A stretch of DNA of 64,000 nt from Cycas panzhihuaensis (Eukaryota > Cycadophyta), in assembly GCA_023213395.1 (NCBI GenBank), contig CM041465.1, positions 113,901,741 through 113,965,740 of the forward strand. The letters run 5' to 3'. Position numbers and translations under genes: made by a program. This document shows, piece after piece, positions 35,935 to 46,600 of the stretch; position 1 is the first letter of the stretch; each line of letters starts with the position of its first letter. A model generated the notes under the pieces. That model saw only the letters and a list, made by a program, of their open reading frames with translations. It was not told the origin of the DNA and searched no databases.

Positions 35935-36050
35935 GAGATAAAGGGTCAACTAGAGGTAAGGGAGGAGGTGGATATAGATATCTAGCTCCTCCTTGAAGAG
36001 TTTGAATGTATGAGGAATAAGGATTCCCACCTACTTGGTGGGAGGGAAAT
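35935..36050 (-). pseudogene. Gag of element D, first part
   Basis: Continues the gag of D across element I: the minus strand matches the E gag near 56620-56720 (TTTCCTCCCA, then CAAGGAGGA). It stops abruptly at 36050 where plus-strand integrase begins. Confidence 0.7.
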
Positions 36051-36052
36051 AC

Positions 36053-36660
36053 AGGCAAATGGTCAAGTTGAATCATTCAACAAAACTCTTATCAACATCC
36101 TAAAGAAAATCGTTGCCTAATCTTAAAGAGATTGGCACCTCCAGCTCCCTTCCGCCTTATGGGCCTATCGTACCTCTATCTATGTGACTATGGGAATGAC
36201 TCTGTTCTCCCTAGTTTACGTGGCTGAGGTAGTACTCCCATTGGAAGTGGAGATCCCCTCTCTACAAGTTTCTCTTCGAGGTCTTATCGATGAGGAGTCT
36301 ATTTATTAGGCTCACCTCGTAGATCTCGAGGCTTTAGACGAGAGACGTTTAGCTGCTTACTAGGCTAACCTCGCGTCCAAAGCCCGCTCACAAAGGACTT
36401 ATGATAAATACCTTCGTTCTCATCCTTTGTATCTGGGGGACCAAGTTCTCAAGCTAGAATATCTCCATGACTGCTTGACCAAACTCAGACCTAAATGGGT
36501 TGGCCCCTTTGTCATTCTCGAGAGTCTTGATAATGGCACCTATAGGATTGCCACCCTGGAGGGCCTTGAATTTGAGAAAGCCATTAATGGGAAATTCCTC
36601 AAAAATTCTATGCATAATCTCTTTATTGTCTTTTTCCATGCTCTAAAATGAGCCTAAACT
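36053..36660 (+). pseudogene. Integrase C-terminal half, element B
   Basis: Inserts the DNA copy into the genome. It starts QANGQVESFNKTLINILKK, which carries the catalytic glutamate region of the integrase core, then LPSALWAYRTSI and TLFSLVYVAEVVLPLEVEIP, the Tat form of this segment. It ends in the C-terminal domain DQVLKLEYLH, KLRPKWVGPFVILE and GTYRIATLEG at 36427-36560. There are stops (for example before AHLVDLEAL and after RLAAY) and at least one frameshift. The N-terminal half with the two aspartates is missing because the copy is cut at 36050. The lineage call rests on the LWAYRT and EVVLPLE spelling. Confidence 0.88.
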
Positions 36661-37470
36661 ACCATCCTAAGCGCGTTCCCATTCCTCCTAGCCATAGGTG
36701 GGATGGTGACTTAGGGTGGCTTCCTTATTCCTTTCGAGTTCCTCCCACATAACCCCTTGTTTCCTTTCCTTTGGGGACCTTGTCTTCCTACTTGGGTATA
36801 TTCCCTAAGTAGGACGATGCGTCAGAGTGTCATTACTCCCTTGTCATTTACTCTTCCTTTGCATATTCTACTATGTTCCCACGTGGATATATGTGCCACC
36901 TTATCTCCTAGCCTCACGTGCTTTTATCGCTACTGCTCATGGTGATCATGTCTGCCTCTGCGAGGAATATGGCCCTACATGAAAGGAAGTGTGTATAACT
37001 CAAATAAATATCATAACACAAAAATCATATAATAATCAACTCTAAATATCATTAACCATATCCTCATGCATCTATTCACCCTCATACATATACATACACA
37101 AACATGGAAATAAATATACATCATCCATCGCATGTCATATACGCATCATCATACATCAAATGGGATATAAACCACCCCATTTATATACATAAAAATCATC
37201 ATGTGTCATATCATATAACTGGTATGGTACATCATCCGTGGGAAGATGGAGTCCTTACATGGAGGAGTATAATCATGTGGTAACATATGGTGACTCCGTG
37301 GAGGTCCATGCTTTCCCCCTCATCAAACTAAAACACTCTACTCTACTACTACCTTGCCCCTAGGGCATCATCTTCTAGCCTATGTGATCCCTCTCTTGGG
37401 GACCATATACCTTCTAGGCTCCTCCTGTGCCTCTGGGAGCTCTCTGCCTTGCTCCCCTCATCTTGTGGTC
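36661..37470 (+). other. Spacer downstream of integrase, element B
   Basis: Non-coding, homologous to A 1-340 and D 28235-28870. It holds an ATATACATC and CATCATAC rich part (37000-37240). No gene is seen. Confidence 0.6.
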
Positions 37471-37522
37471 TCCTAGGGGTCGTCACCACCATGTGTATGT
37501 AGGTCCTGCTCTACGATGACCT

Positions 37523-39784
37523 TTAGGCCACCTTATCTAGTAGTCGATCGTATCGAGCCTGGATACGATCTTGATCTTCCTCTACTCCTCAGAGCCTCTC
37601 CTCCATCCCTTGGAGATGCTCCTCCATCACTGCCATCTGGATGCGACTCTCAGCATCCCCTCTGGCACCTTCCTGAGTCTCCAGTGCTTGTACCCTACCT
37701 CGTAGAGCATCCCTCCCAGCCCAGGTCTCATCCAGCTTCACCTGTAGGTGTCCCACACATGCCTCGTGCTCTTAGGACTCTACTATCTAGATATCCCTTG
37801 CCCTTACCAATGGGGTGAATGCTGCCATGTATGCACCTTCTGATTTGGGCTCATCTCCAACCTGGATGGGAGGTTGCCCCTCTGTGTAGGCCCAAGGGAA
37901 CATCTCCTGGGCTACTGCCTCCACCAATCTTTGGATCTCTGCCATACCTATAAATCTAACATGTCACATGTCAGTATGTGTCCATGTATATGCTAAACTA
38001 AAATCAAACAACATTTGGTGATCAAAAGACACTAGAAGAAGGTAGTGTCTCAGCTAGTGTGGCTGCAGGCTCCTCGACTCAGACAATGGCCTCAGTCCCA
38101 GGTACTCCACTAGCTGCGAGTACCTCCTCCTACTTTGGTACCTCCTCAGCAATCACCTCAACTACTGGGACATTCCTCCTCTCCTCCACTGGTGCCACTG
38201 TCTCCCCAAATCTTCTAACTATCTGCAACCTCCGAGCTCGGGTCACTGGGCCCCTACTCTCCTCTACAGCTCCTAAAGGGCCTGCCTCTTCTTCTGTAGT
38301 CCTCGATGGGCCTACCTCTCCTCCTACAGTCCCTGATGGACCTGCACCTCCTCCTATGGCTCCTAATGGGCCTACCCCATTGCCACCATCTCCTCCATCT
38401 CCACCGTCTCTTGGGGCAACTCCTGCCCTACCTACCTCATCATCGTTGTCCTACCTTACCGCTTGATATGGATATGATATGTAATATGCCATGGTGAGGA
38501 GGTTTAGTGATGTGACCTCCACTGAGTGACGGACATGTGCTTAGTCCTCGGTCCCCCTGAACCTGGTCTGCTACTTATGCACCACGGGGGCCCACTCTGA
38601 AATGGGGTGTAGTCCCTCTGTCAGTGCCATTGCTCCAAAGTGATCGAAGAACCAACATTGTAGAAGGGTATTGTATGATAAGCCACCCTTCCTTGCCACC
38701 TGAATAGCATTTAGTTGGGCGACTAAGTTCACTGCTATGAGGGTAGCCCAGTCTAGTCTCTCCCCCATCTCACATCTTTGTACAACGTCCATCCATCTGT
38801 TGGGGATGTCTTTATAGTTTTGCTTCTGGAATGTCTAGAATATAATGCACAGTGTGATTAGCTTCCTCAAACAAGGAACTCCTGACATAACCATACACTA
38901 CAAGGGGATACCTCTCCTCTCCCATCTATCTGAGTCCGGAAGTACATAACTGCCTCTCTATGTGTCACCTCATTGCTAGGCAGTGCCCCTAGTGATGCTA
39001 GCCTCCCTATCGCTAGCACTCCTAATATGCTCCTAATGTCCCCTCGCGTCACTGTCATATCTCCTACCTGGGGCAGATGAAACATGTGTATTTATCTATC
39101 CCAATGTGAGAAGATGTCCATTAGGATCCTCTGATCTGATATATATTGTGGCATCCTCATGACCTTTAGCAAGCCACACCTAGCTAAAGTCTGCCTATCC
39201 TCACAAGACATCATCTCAATGAAGCTCAACATCACCATGCCGATGTTCTCATAGTTGTCCACTGTGATCACTACCTATAAAACACCCCAAAATAAGTCAA
39301 AATCTCACTCATGCTCACCTCTCTATTTTCTGAACTATCCCTTGGCCTCATTTGGTCGAGATTTGGGTGCCCTTAGGCCCCTGTCTTTATTTTTCACCAG
39401 GTCTTCCTTTGCACTGTGCCAAACTTCGCAGTACCACAGAGTTTAGCTTGGATCCCATGGTGATCAGGGCCCCACAGTAAAGATCACGGCACCATGATCT
39501 TTGTCACGGTGCGAATATCACCCCCCCAAAAGGGGGGGTTTTCTGCCCAAAAATCCTAAAATTTTTTGCCTGGGTGAGCTACTCTTAGGCTCACTAAGAC
39601 CGAGGCTACCTAATGCCCCAGTCCTACCTCTCTCTAGGTTTAATTTGGACTCCAAGAGATCACTTCTTGCATTTAAGAGGCCCAAAATCACACTAACAAA
39701 TATTAAAAAGTAATAAAATTTAAACTGCAAGATGGGGTTGGGTTTTGATGATCCACTCACTGGATCTGGTCGTGTTGTCGCCAT
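37523..39784 (-). pseudogene. Antisense plant mobile domain (PMD, MAIN-like) gene
   Basis: The PMD occurs in MAIN/MAIL-type nuclear proteins and in transposable elements. A start with good context at 39784 (MATTRPDP) leads to a donor GTGAGT. Predicted exon 2 (39274-38912) reads YENIGMVMLSFIEMM, LARCGLLKVMRMP, then IHMFHLPQVGDMTVTRGDI and ILGVLAIGRLASLG, the core PMD signature. A 77-nt intron leads to exon 3 from 38834 (NRWMDVVQRCEMGERLDW and LLQCWFFDHFG). A Gly/Glu-rich part follows to about 38060, and a last exon (about 37950-37523) is coiled-coil-like (VQALETQEGARGDAESRIQ). The first two introns are phase 0 and join in frame. At least six stops, mostly from CAG, CAA or CGA, kill it. It lies antisense between integrase and RNase H of B. 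Confidence 0.75.
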
Positions 39785-39942
39785 CTTGTCACCCTCATGT
39801 TAACAGTTATCTCCCCATCTTGATCCAACGGTTGGATCCTCCTATGCCTGCCTCCAAAGTTAGGTGGCACTCTACTACATAAGGAAAGGGCTCTGGTTCA
39901 TTTGTGAGCCTATTAAAATGAATCCTATTTTCATCGAGTTTC

Positions 39943-39950
39943 CTTATATA
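39943..39950 (-). promoter_or_regulatory. TATA box of the antisense PMD gene
   Basis: Minus-strand TATATAAG about 160 bp upstream of the ATG at 39784, in a setting suited to a promoter. Function is inferred only. Confidence 0.5.
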
Positions 39951-40488
39951 GGTAGGGGTCTCGACGGGCACTTTCTATGTTTTGACCTTCAAGACAATCC
40001 TTAAGGCCATCTCTCATCCCTGATCACTATTGCCTTTTGGCCTTGTCTCCTCTTTCGCTTCCATAGTCCCTATTTTTGTCGTTCTTTTGGGTGCATTTAT
40101 GGTGCCTTGCCAACTCATTTTTGCCAGGGTCCTTCTGTCTCATTTTGCATGCCACTCCCGCACATGCCCAAGTTTATACTCATTTAGCTCGTTTTGCCAT
40201 CTTGGATTTGTTTTTGTAGCTCATTCGTACCCCTCGGGTCTCAAAAGGGAGCGCTCCCTCCATTCGGGATCGCTCTTTGATTTTTAAGCAACCTTTGGCA
40301 CCCCAGGGTGACCTTTCCACTGCCCGCTCTCTCTTAGTGGTTAGATAGTCTACTCCTATCCTTGCCTGGACTCATTGTTGGGTCTTCCTACCCTTTGCGG
40401 CCATCATTGCTAACTATACGAGCCTCTTTTTTTGTGACTTTGACTTTATCACATATTTTCTCTACCGAGACACTTTCTTTTCTCACCC
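39951..40488 (+). other. Spacer before RNase H, element B
   Basis: From about 40340 it matches A 385-500. The part 40000-40320 is weakly similar to D 28180-27900. A pyrimidine-rich run precedes the RNase H start codon. No gene is seen. Confidence 0.5.
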
Positions 40489-40930
40489 ATGACTCTCTTC
40501 ATCTTCACCAACGGTGGAAGCCATGGTAATCCTAGTCCCTCCACCATTGCGTGGATTCTTCATGACCCCTTAAGATATGATTTCCTATATTTCATAGTCT
40601 TCCTCCCTGAGGCCACTAATAACAAAGTTGAGTATACATTTGTTATTGAAGCCCTCACCAATACGCTATGTTTTAACCACAGATCTGTTGTTCTTCTTTG
40701 CGACTCTCAGGTGGTAGTGTCCCATCTTACCTAGATCTACTAGGTGCGATGCCCATGCTTGAGAGTCCTTGCTTCAACCACTAGGTCCTTGTTGGCTTGT
40801 TTTTAGTTTGTTGACATCTAACACATCCCTCGTGCCCTCAATGTTGAGGCAGACAACCTCGTTTGCCTCATCCTTAAGTGTCGCTTCCCTCTTCTTGTTG
40901 ACCGCCTTTGAGGGACTTGCCCTATTTCCC
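40489..40930 (+). pseudogene. RNase H frame of element B
   Basis: Own start at 40489: MTLFIFTNGGSHGNPSPS, in which the first catalytic aspartate has become Asn. AWILHDPLRYDF, then EATNNKVEYTFVIEAL (second acidic residue kept), and LLCDSQVVVSHLT near 40710 (third kept) follow. A stop at 40734 cuts the frame; beyond it HIPRALNVEADNLV near 40830 holds the last acidic residue. This is the aRNH-like type of Tat elements, but here it is a separate frame between integrase and 3' LTR. It lies 384 bp before the LTR. D and A have the same arrangement. Confidence 0.87.
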
Positions 40931-41301
40931 TGTCACCTAAGTCTCAAGCCATCTTGCATTTCACTTTGTGATCCATTTATACCTATGAAATCCATCCTCT
41001 AATGAGGTTAAATTATGGTGACCTCCAGGTTTTCTCGTTTACTCTTTCTCTTATCATCATTACACCTTCTCTTTGTACTCTTGTGATGGAGGCATCTCCC
41101 TTATCCGTTATAGCTTCTGGTCAATTCCTCGGTTTATGCTGTAGCCACCCACGTTCTCATATCCACACGTTCCACCATGACACTCTCTAGCACTCTTAGC
41201 TCTTGTTATGATTATGATTGATATATATATACATGTGCTACTAACAATTTTGTTGCCAGCATTCACCATCGCACCATGCTTCTGAGCAGCGAGGCTTTGC
41301 T

Positions 41302-41314
41302 ACCAAGGGGGCAG
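41302..41314 (+). other. Polypurine tract of element B
   Basis: ACCAAGGGGGCAG next to TGTTTCC, identical to D. Confidence 0.9.
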
Positions 41315-44105
41315 TGTTTCCTAGCTACTGGGAATAAGTATGAATAGATTGACTCAGGTAAGCATAGGTATGTTTCTTTCTTTTCACCTTTGTTGTTTCT
41401 TTAGAAAGGTAGATAGAAGCATTGCCTCATTGCACGATTGACTACCATATTTGAGTGATCACCTTGCATCTATTGCTTGATCATGCTGCTTGTCATATTT
41501 TTAGCCTCTGATGATCCACGGGACCTACCTCTGCATGAGGAAGGCATCCCCACATCACTCTACAATCCTCCATGCCACCTCCATGTCACCTCAAGCCTTA
41601 CTTAACTTGTGTGATCAGCTTGCACCTTGATCTTGCATTCTTTTATAGCACTTCTGGGAATCCTAACTCCTGATGTCTCATTTGGTCTAGCCCACATGTC
41701 ACCTGGACTGACCCTAGCCACCTGGATAGGAGGGCCATCCCCTCCTAGAGCTATTACATCTCTATTTAGGGCTCCCAGAACCCTCACCATTGTTATTTTA
41801 ACATTCTGGTCTTGCACCATTGTAAACTAAGTAGTACTACGAAGTTTACCGCAGTGCAACTGTTGCACTTTATTTTTTTTTATCTATCATGGTAATTCTT
41901 GCTCTTTTCACAAAACTGCCATGTGGATAAGTTACCAACTTAGCCCTACCCGAATCCTAATCACTTGATTAGGGTTAGGATGGGTATATATCCCCAAAAA
42001 GAACTAATTTTACCTCTCTTGGCTCTCCAACAACACTTCCTACTGTTGTAATTCTACTCTCTTCTTCCTCTCTTTCATAGGTATGCTTGCAACATTGGTA
42101 TCCTCTACCATTCCAACCCAGGATTCACTTGTAGTAGCTCTATCATGTGACATAAGACTCTCACCAAGTATTTCCAAGTGAGATCTCCATGCTTATCCTT
42201 CAGTTTCATCCACTAAGTGTCTCTTACAACTCAACTTTGTGAGGTACCTTGCAAACCTTATAGGACCTGCCTTCTTCCACTATTTGTAGGGGTAGATCTG
42301 CCCCTAACATAGCCTAGCAGGTATCCCTTTCCTTGGTTTTATATCTCAACACATATTTACTCCATTAGAGCTTGTTTAAAAGTATACTATCTTCCTTTTT
42401 TATGTTTTTGTTGTAAAAGGGACTGCTCTTTCTTGTCTTTGGCTTCAATACCTTAATCTTTCTCCCAATCTCTGTTGGTTTCCCTTAAGAAAGTTACAGG
42501 AGAGGGTCCATAAGGAATGGGTAAAGGGAGTAATGCAGGATCCATCCCATTTAGACCTACTCCCCAAGGGAAAACCCCTTCCCATCCTTCCTCTCTTACG
42601 CCCGTACTTTCCTTGAGCAAACTAGGAGTTGGTGAGACCTAAGCCTGCACTAGATATTAGTATATGTAGCCCTTGCTATGCTGGTTCCAGGCTTACACAC
42701 TCTCCCTTTGGGCCCTCTTTAAGCCCCTAACTTTGTCTAGCATCCATTCAGACCTTTGGCAAGGTTGGTGTGGTGATTCGCTACCCATAGCGACTTCGCT
42801 ACTTAGGTATCTCTTCTACATCCTACAACATTCATTCATGTGCTTGTTGCTACTCATAGGCTATCACATAACCACTATTTTTTTACATTCTGAGGTTGCA
42901 TGGAGGTCTACTTGCAGGGAGTTTTACCATCCTGAGTCTATCCTTCCTTTCTTGCTTGGTATATATTATTTTCTTTTGAGGAGAGCAAAGTTGATTTGAG
43001 TAGTAGTTTCGCTAACTTAAGGAACAAAACTTTATCATTATTTTGTATCATTGCCTATATAGTATCTTGCATCTTGGCAGCCCCTTCTTAGAAGGGAAAA
43101 CCCTTTGTAATTATAGGTTTTTGGCAGCATTTGTGAAGGGAAAGAATACACTAATTTGGGTAAGTCCTCACCCCTCTTTCCTCTTCCATTTTTTTTGCTT
43201 TCTTGTATGGCTTTTGGCTCTCTTTGCTTTCCTGCTTTGTTTTATCCATTATACAGGGAAGGTAAGGAAGGCCCCACTTCACTTCTGCTCCAACTACGGT
43301 TACATGTCAACTAAGGATAGGAGGGCATATGTGGTGTACGAGTGAGGTTTCCCATCATCCGCTTCACTTTCTAAGTATGCATCATTTCCCTTCCTCCACC
43401 TCCTTCTTTTTGTGCTCTTATTAGGCATCCATTGTATTTGTATAATAAGTCACATAAAGACAAAAAGGGATAACAAATTAATTTATTTGTATTCACTTTG
43501 CATATGTGAGCCACGTAGTTACTTTTATAGGAAAAGGACATACTAGGGATTTCACCTTTCCCCCCTTTTCTTACCTAAACCGAAAACACCCCTTAGTTGC
43601 ATTTCACTTTAGTATGCATGCTTGAGTACACACAAAACACTTGCTTTCCTTTCTTTTCTTTGTCTTTTATTCTTAAAAAGGAAAAGAGAGAGAGGGAGTA
43701 TAACTCTTTGTTTAGATTCATCTTAGGCTAATTAGCCTAAGGGGGGCCTATCTGCACTTGTCTTATACCCTTTGCCTATTGTATCTTGTCTTACGTTCCT
43801 TCGCTATAGGAACCCCTCTTCGTAGGTCTCTCCTCCTCCCTTCCGACCATCTAAGGGTGGGAGGGCCTTACCCCTTGGGGCTATCCAAGATATCCCTGTG
43901 TGTATCTTACCTCTCAAAACCAAAACCAAAAGCTACTCTGAGGAAGTTAGGCACCATTCGTAGGTCCTGAACTCGCGCTCTTGTGCATGAATGCCCTGTG
44001 TGGTGTTCTCTTCCGCTTATAGGATTCCATCCATACACCAGCATTGGCTGTTGACTACCTCAACCCTTACTTAGCGTAGTGACCATCTCGCAGATGCGAT
44101 TCCAC
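41315..44105 (+). repeat. LTR of element B (about 2.79 kb)
   Basis: TGTTTCCTAGC ... GCGATTCCA. It contains CAGGTAAGC 49 bp from the start, the tandem U3 motif at about 41815-41870, CTTGATTAGGGTT upstream of a TATA box, and CTTTCATAGGTATG about 90 bp after it. GGGAAGGTAAGGAAGGCCCC follows near 43256. It is close in length and sequence to LTR C (57693-60486), so both belong to one subfamily. Confidence 0.88.
41984..41991 (+). promoter_or_regulatory. TATA box in LTR B
   Basis: GTATATAT about 670 bp into the LTR, at the same place as the TATA box in C, each preceded by CACTTGATTAGGGTT. This marks the end of U3. Confidence 0.75.
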
Positions 44106-44106
44106 T

Positions 44107-44126
44107 GATGACCATACTTGGGACCT
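44107..44126 (+). other. Primer-binding site of element B
   Basis: TGATGACCATACTTGGGACC, 1 bp after the LTR end. It is one of four variants in this window; it resembles the Arg-tRNA sites of Ogre/Tat elements at both ends but not in the middle. Confidence 0.75.
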
Positions 44127-44361
44127 GCCAGTAAGGGACCTAATCTCTACCTCTTCATGTTGGTGCTACTACCTCTTAGTAGCTTTCTCCTTTTATCCTT
44201 TTCGTTGGGCATCCCCCAATGTGTACCTTACATTCCTCTTTCTCTTCTAACATATTAATGAGTTTTATATATGACGCTTTTCACATCGCCTACGAGATTT
44301 GCCCCCATTGTTAGAAGATCCCATATACTGCCTCCTTCCATCATCAGATTCTGATTTGATA

Positions 44362-46600
44362 ATGGAAGGATATCCTTCAGATTAGGCATACCATGCCTTT
44401 GCTTCTAGAGCCCATGAGTTCCCCACATTTTTACCAAGGTCCATCCAATAAGGGGATGACCCTATCTACTATCTGGGTGATTAATAACACCCACTTGATG
44501 TCCATCCCTCTACTCACGGAGTAGAGGGTGCATCTTCTCTTAAGATTCATCACCCAGGTGGTGATTCTTACGAGGAATGTCTTGAGGAGTCCACTTCATT
44601 TAAGGTCCCATCCACCTCTTACGATCAAGTAGATACCCCTCCCATCGATGTGGTTGAAGCCCTTAACGAGTGTTTTCATGCTACTCGTCTTCAACCATGT
44701 CCTAGGTGGTTTGAAGATGCCTTATGTAGTGGGGCACCTTCCTCATCCGTGTCTACCCCACTGTCTTCATCCACGTCTATACCTCCCACAACAAGTAACC
44801 TATTTGTCCCAACACATCCATCTTGTTTGATTCTAACATCTACTTTAGGGATGTCCATTGTGCTTCCTACTTCTCTTCATAGTCCCAACTCTTATGGGAC
44901 CTCTCGCGGTGTATCTTTCTCCCAGCTTGGGGTTAGTATGTATCTCCTTAACTAAGCAAATATGCCACCACCAAATATGGTACATATATTTCCTGTTAGA
45001 CCTAAGGGTCTTATTTATGCCTCTACCTCTAGTCATGTGGGACCTATTTTGACATGCACCTAGACTCAGTTTAGTGGTCCTTCTCTTTACATACCTCTAG
45101 GCTATATATCTCAGTCGTGGGGGTATGGTAAAGGGAACCACATTCCTGTTTATGAGGTGGACTCTTTACATCCATATGGGGTCGCGCCACCCATGGGTGG
45201 CCCATATGGATAGAATCTAGTCCCTTATTTCCATCGTCTTGTGTAGCTTCTTACATCGTGCCTTCGCAAGGAGGCCTAACTCCTTTTCAAGGCACTTGTC
45301 CTCAAGTCTCTTTTCAACAAGGGGTATTTCCTCAAGGAGGGATGAGCCCTCCACCCCCATTCATTCCTTGTTCATTGCCTTATTCATCTTTCGCCAATCC
45401 TATGATCCAGGCGAGGGCATGCCCTTTTATAGATTTTAGATCGACACCCTTGTCTATTGAGGTGCTAAGGATCAACTTATCACCTCATCCTCCTGAAGTT
45501 CCCAAATTTGATCGAACTTCATCGTAGGATCCATCAGAGCATGTCTGTAGTTTCTCTATGGCATGCATAGACTACTAGGCCTACGATCACATATTAATGA
45601 AACTATTTCCATGATCTCTTTAAGGTGATGCCCTCAAATGGTTCTATTGCCTACCTACTCATTCTATCTTCTCATTCTAATAACTCATGGATGAGTTCAT
45701 CAACTATTTTGATGTTGGTCATCCATTTGAAACTGGAATGAAAACCCTCCTTTCACTTAAGCAAGGTCATGATGAGATGAATCATGACTTTGTGTGATGA
45801 TTCCATGACCTCCTCCATTCCACCAAGGCTACTTTGCCTAAGGAATTGAAGAGGGATATCTTTGTCAATGCACTATGCCTTAAAGTTTATGTGGAAGTCC
45901 TTAAGATGGGGGCAACCACATGTGATTTTGCCATTGTGAAGTGCTTAGCACTTGAGGCTATTGTGATCCAGGCTGGACTCAAGAAGCCCCTAAAGTCCTC
46001 ATAGTGACGTGAGGCACCTCCACCAACTAAAGAAGTTAACCCTGAACAATCCACTAGGTCTTCATCCCACTCAACCAAGAAGACCCTAGACCCACTTACC
46101 TCTACCATACATTCATTCGAATCTACAATGAAGGAACTTAAACTTCAAGCTCCTTTGTCACCTACATCCAACAAACCAATCCAATAAGCTTCCCAAACTA
46201 CTCCTCCCAATGGCGGCAATACCCAGTCCTCTCAAGTGATGAAACCCAATTCCTCGCTTGAGAAGAAGTGGTGCTGTATTCATGGAGAATACTTCTATGA
46301 TGATTCGCATTACTGGGTTCAACATCCTAGGGATGCCTCACAATGTGACTCATCTCCAAAATGGGCCTCAAGGCCCAACCTCGACCAGCCTGCCCATAGA
46401 GATCCATACCCCAAGCATGGGGAGCGTGATCATAACTCCCTACAAAAGAACAATTAGAACCAGGAAAGATCTATGAATCCATGCCCTTCACACGGTAAAG
46501 GGAAGGGCACACAAGGTTTGTCTTCTTCCTTGCATTCCCTAGGCCATCATACCCCTTCACCTTCACGGTCCCAGAACAAAGGAAAGAAGGTGATCTAGAT
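44362..46600 (+). pseudogene. Gag of element B
   Basis: The start is set at 44362 by the conserved MEGYPSD of copies B and C; F has a related ATGGAAGGATTTCC start. After an acidic N-terminal part comes a Pro/Ser/Thr-rich stretch (44650-45240), then FRSTPLSIEVLRINL and PHPPEVPKFDRTSS near 45430-45530. The capsid domain runs to about 45990 with FNIHSIFSF-like remains, FINYFDVGHPFETG, LPKELKRDIFVNAL and LEAIVIQAGLKKP. A CCHC-like site KKWCCIHGEYFYDDSHYW lies near 46265-46320 (Tat gags have C..H....HD...C here). Several stops and frame changes are present; it is not translatable. Confidence 0.85.

Larger units (their letters stand above)
23060..36050 (-). mobile_element. Element D: Tat-like Ty3/gypsy, deleted, with I inserted
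   Basis: Minus-strand copy. In its own order: truncated gag (36050-35935 and 31571-30060), protease (30060-29420), post-protease linker, a stretch homologous to the post-integrase spacer, RNase H, PPT, 3' LTR. No RT, ordinary RNase H or integrase is found between about 29100 and 28870, where B-like post-protease and post-integrase sequences come close together. It is either an internally deleted copy or a non-autonomous form. The 5' LTR is missing because the sequence changes at 36050 to a plus-strand integrase. Confidence 0.78.

Noticed and set aside
38059-38466. 135-codon Pro/Ser/Thr-rich plus-strand frame
   Set aside because: It is the opposite strand of the Gly/Glu-rich part of the PMD gene and has no support of its own.
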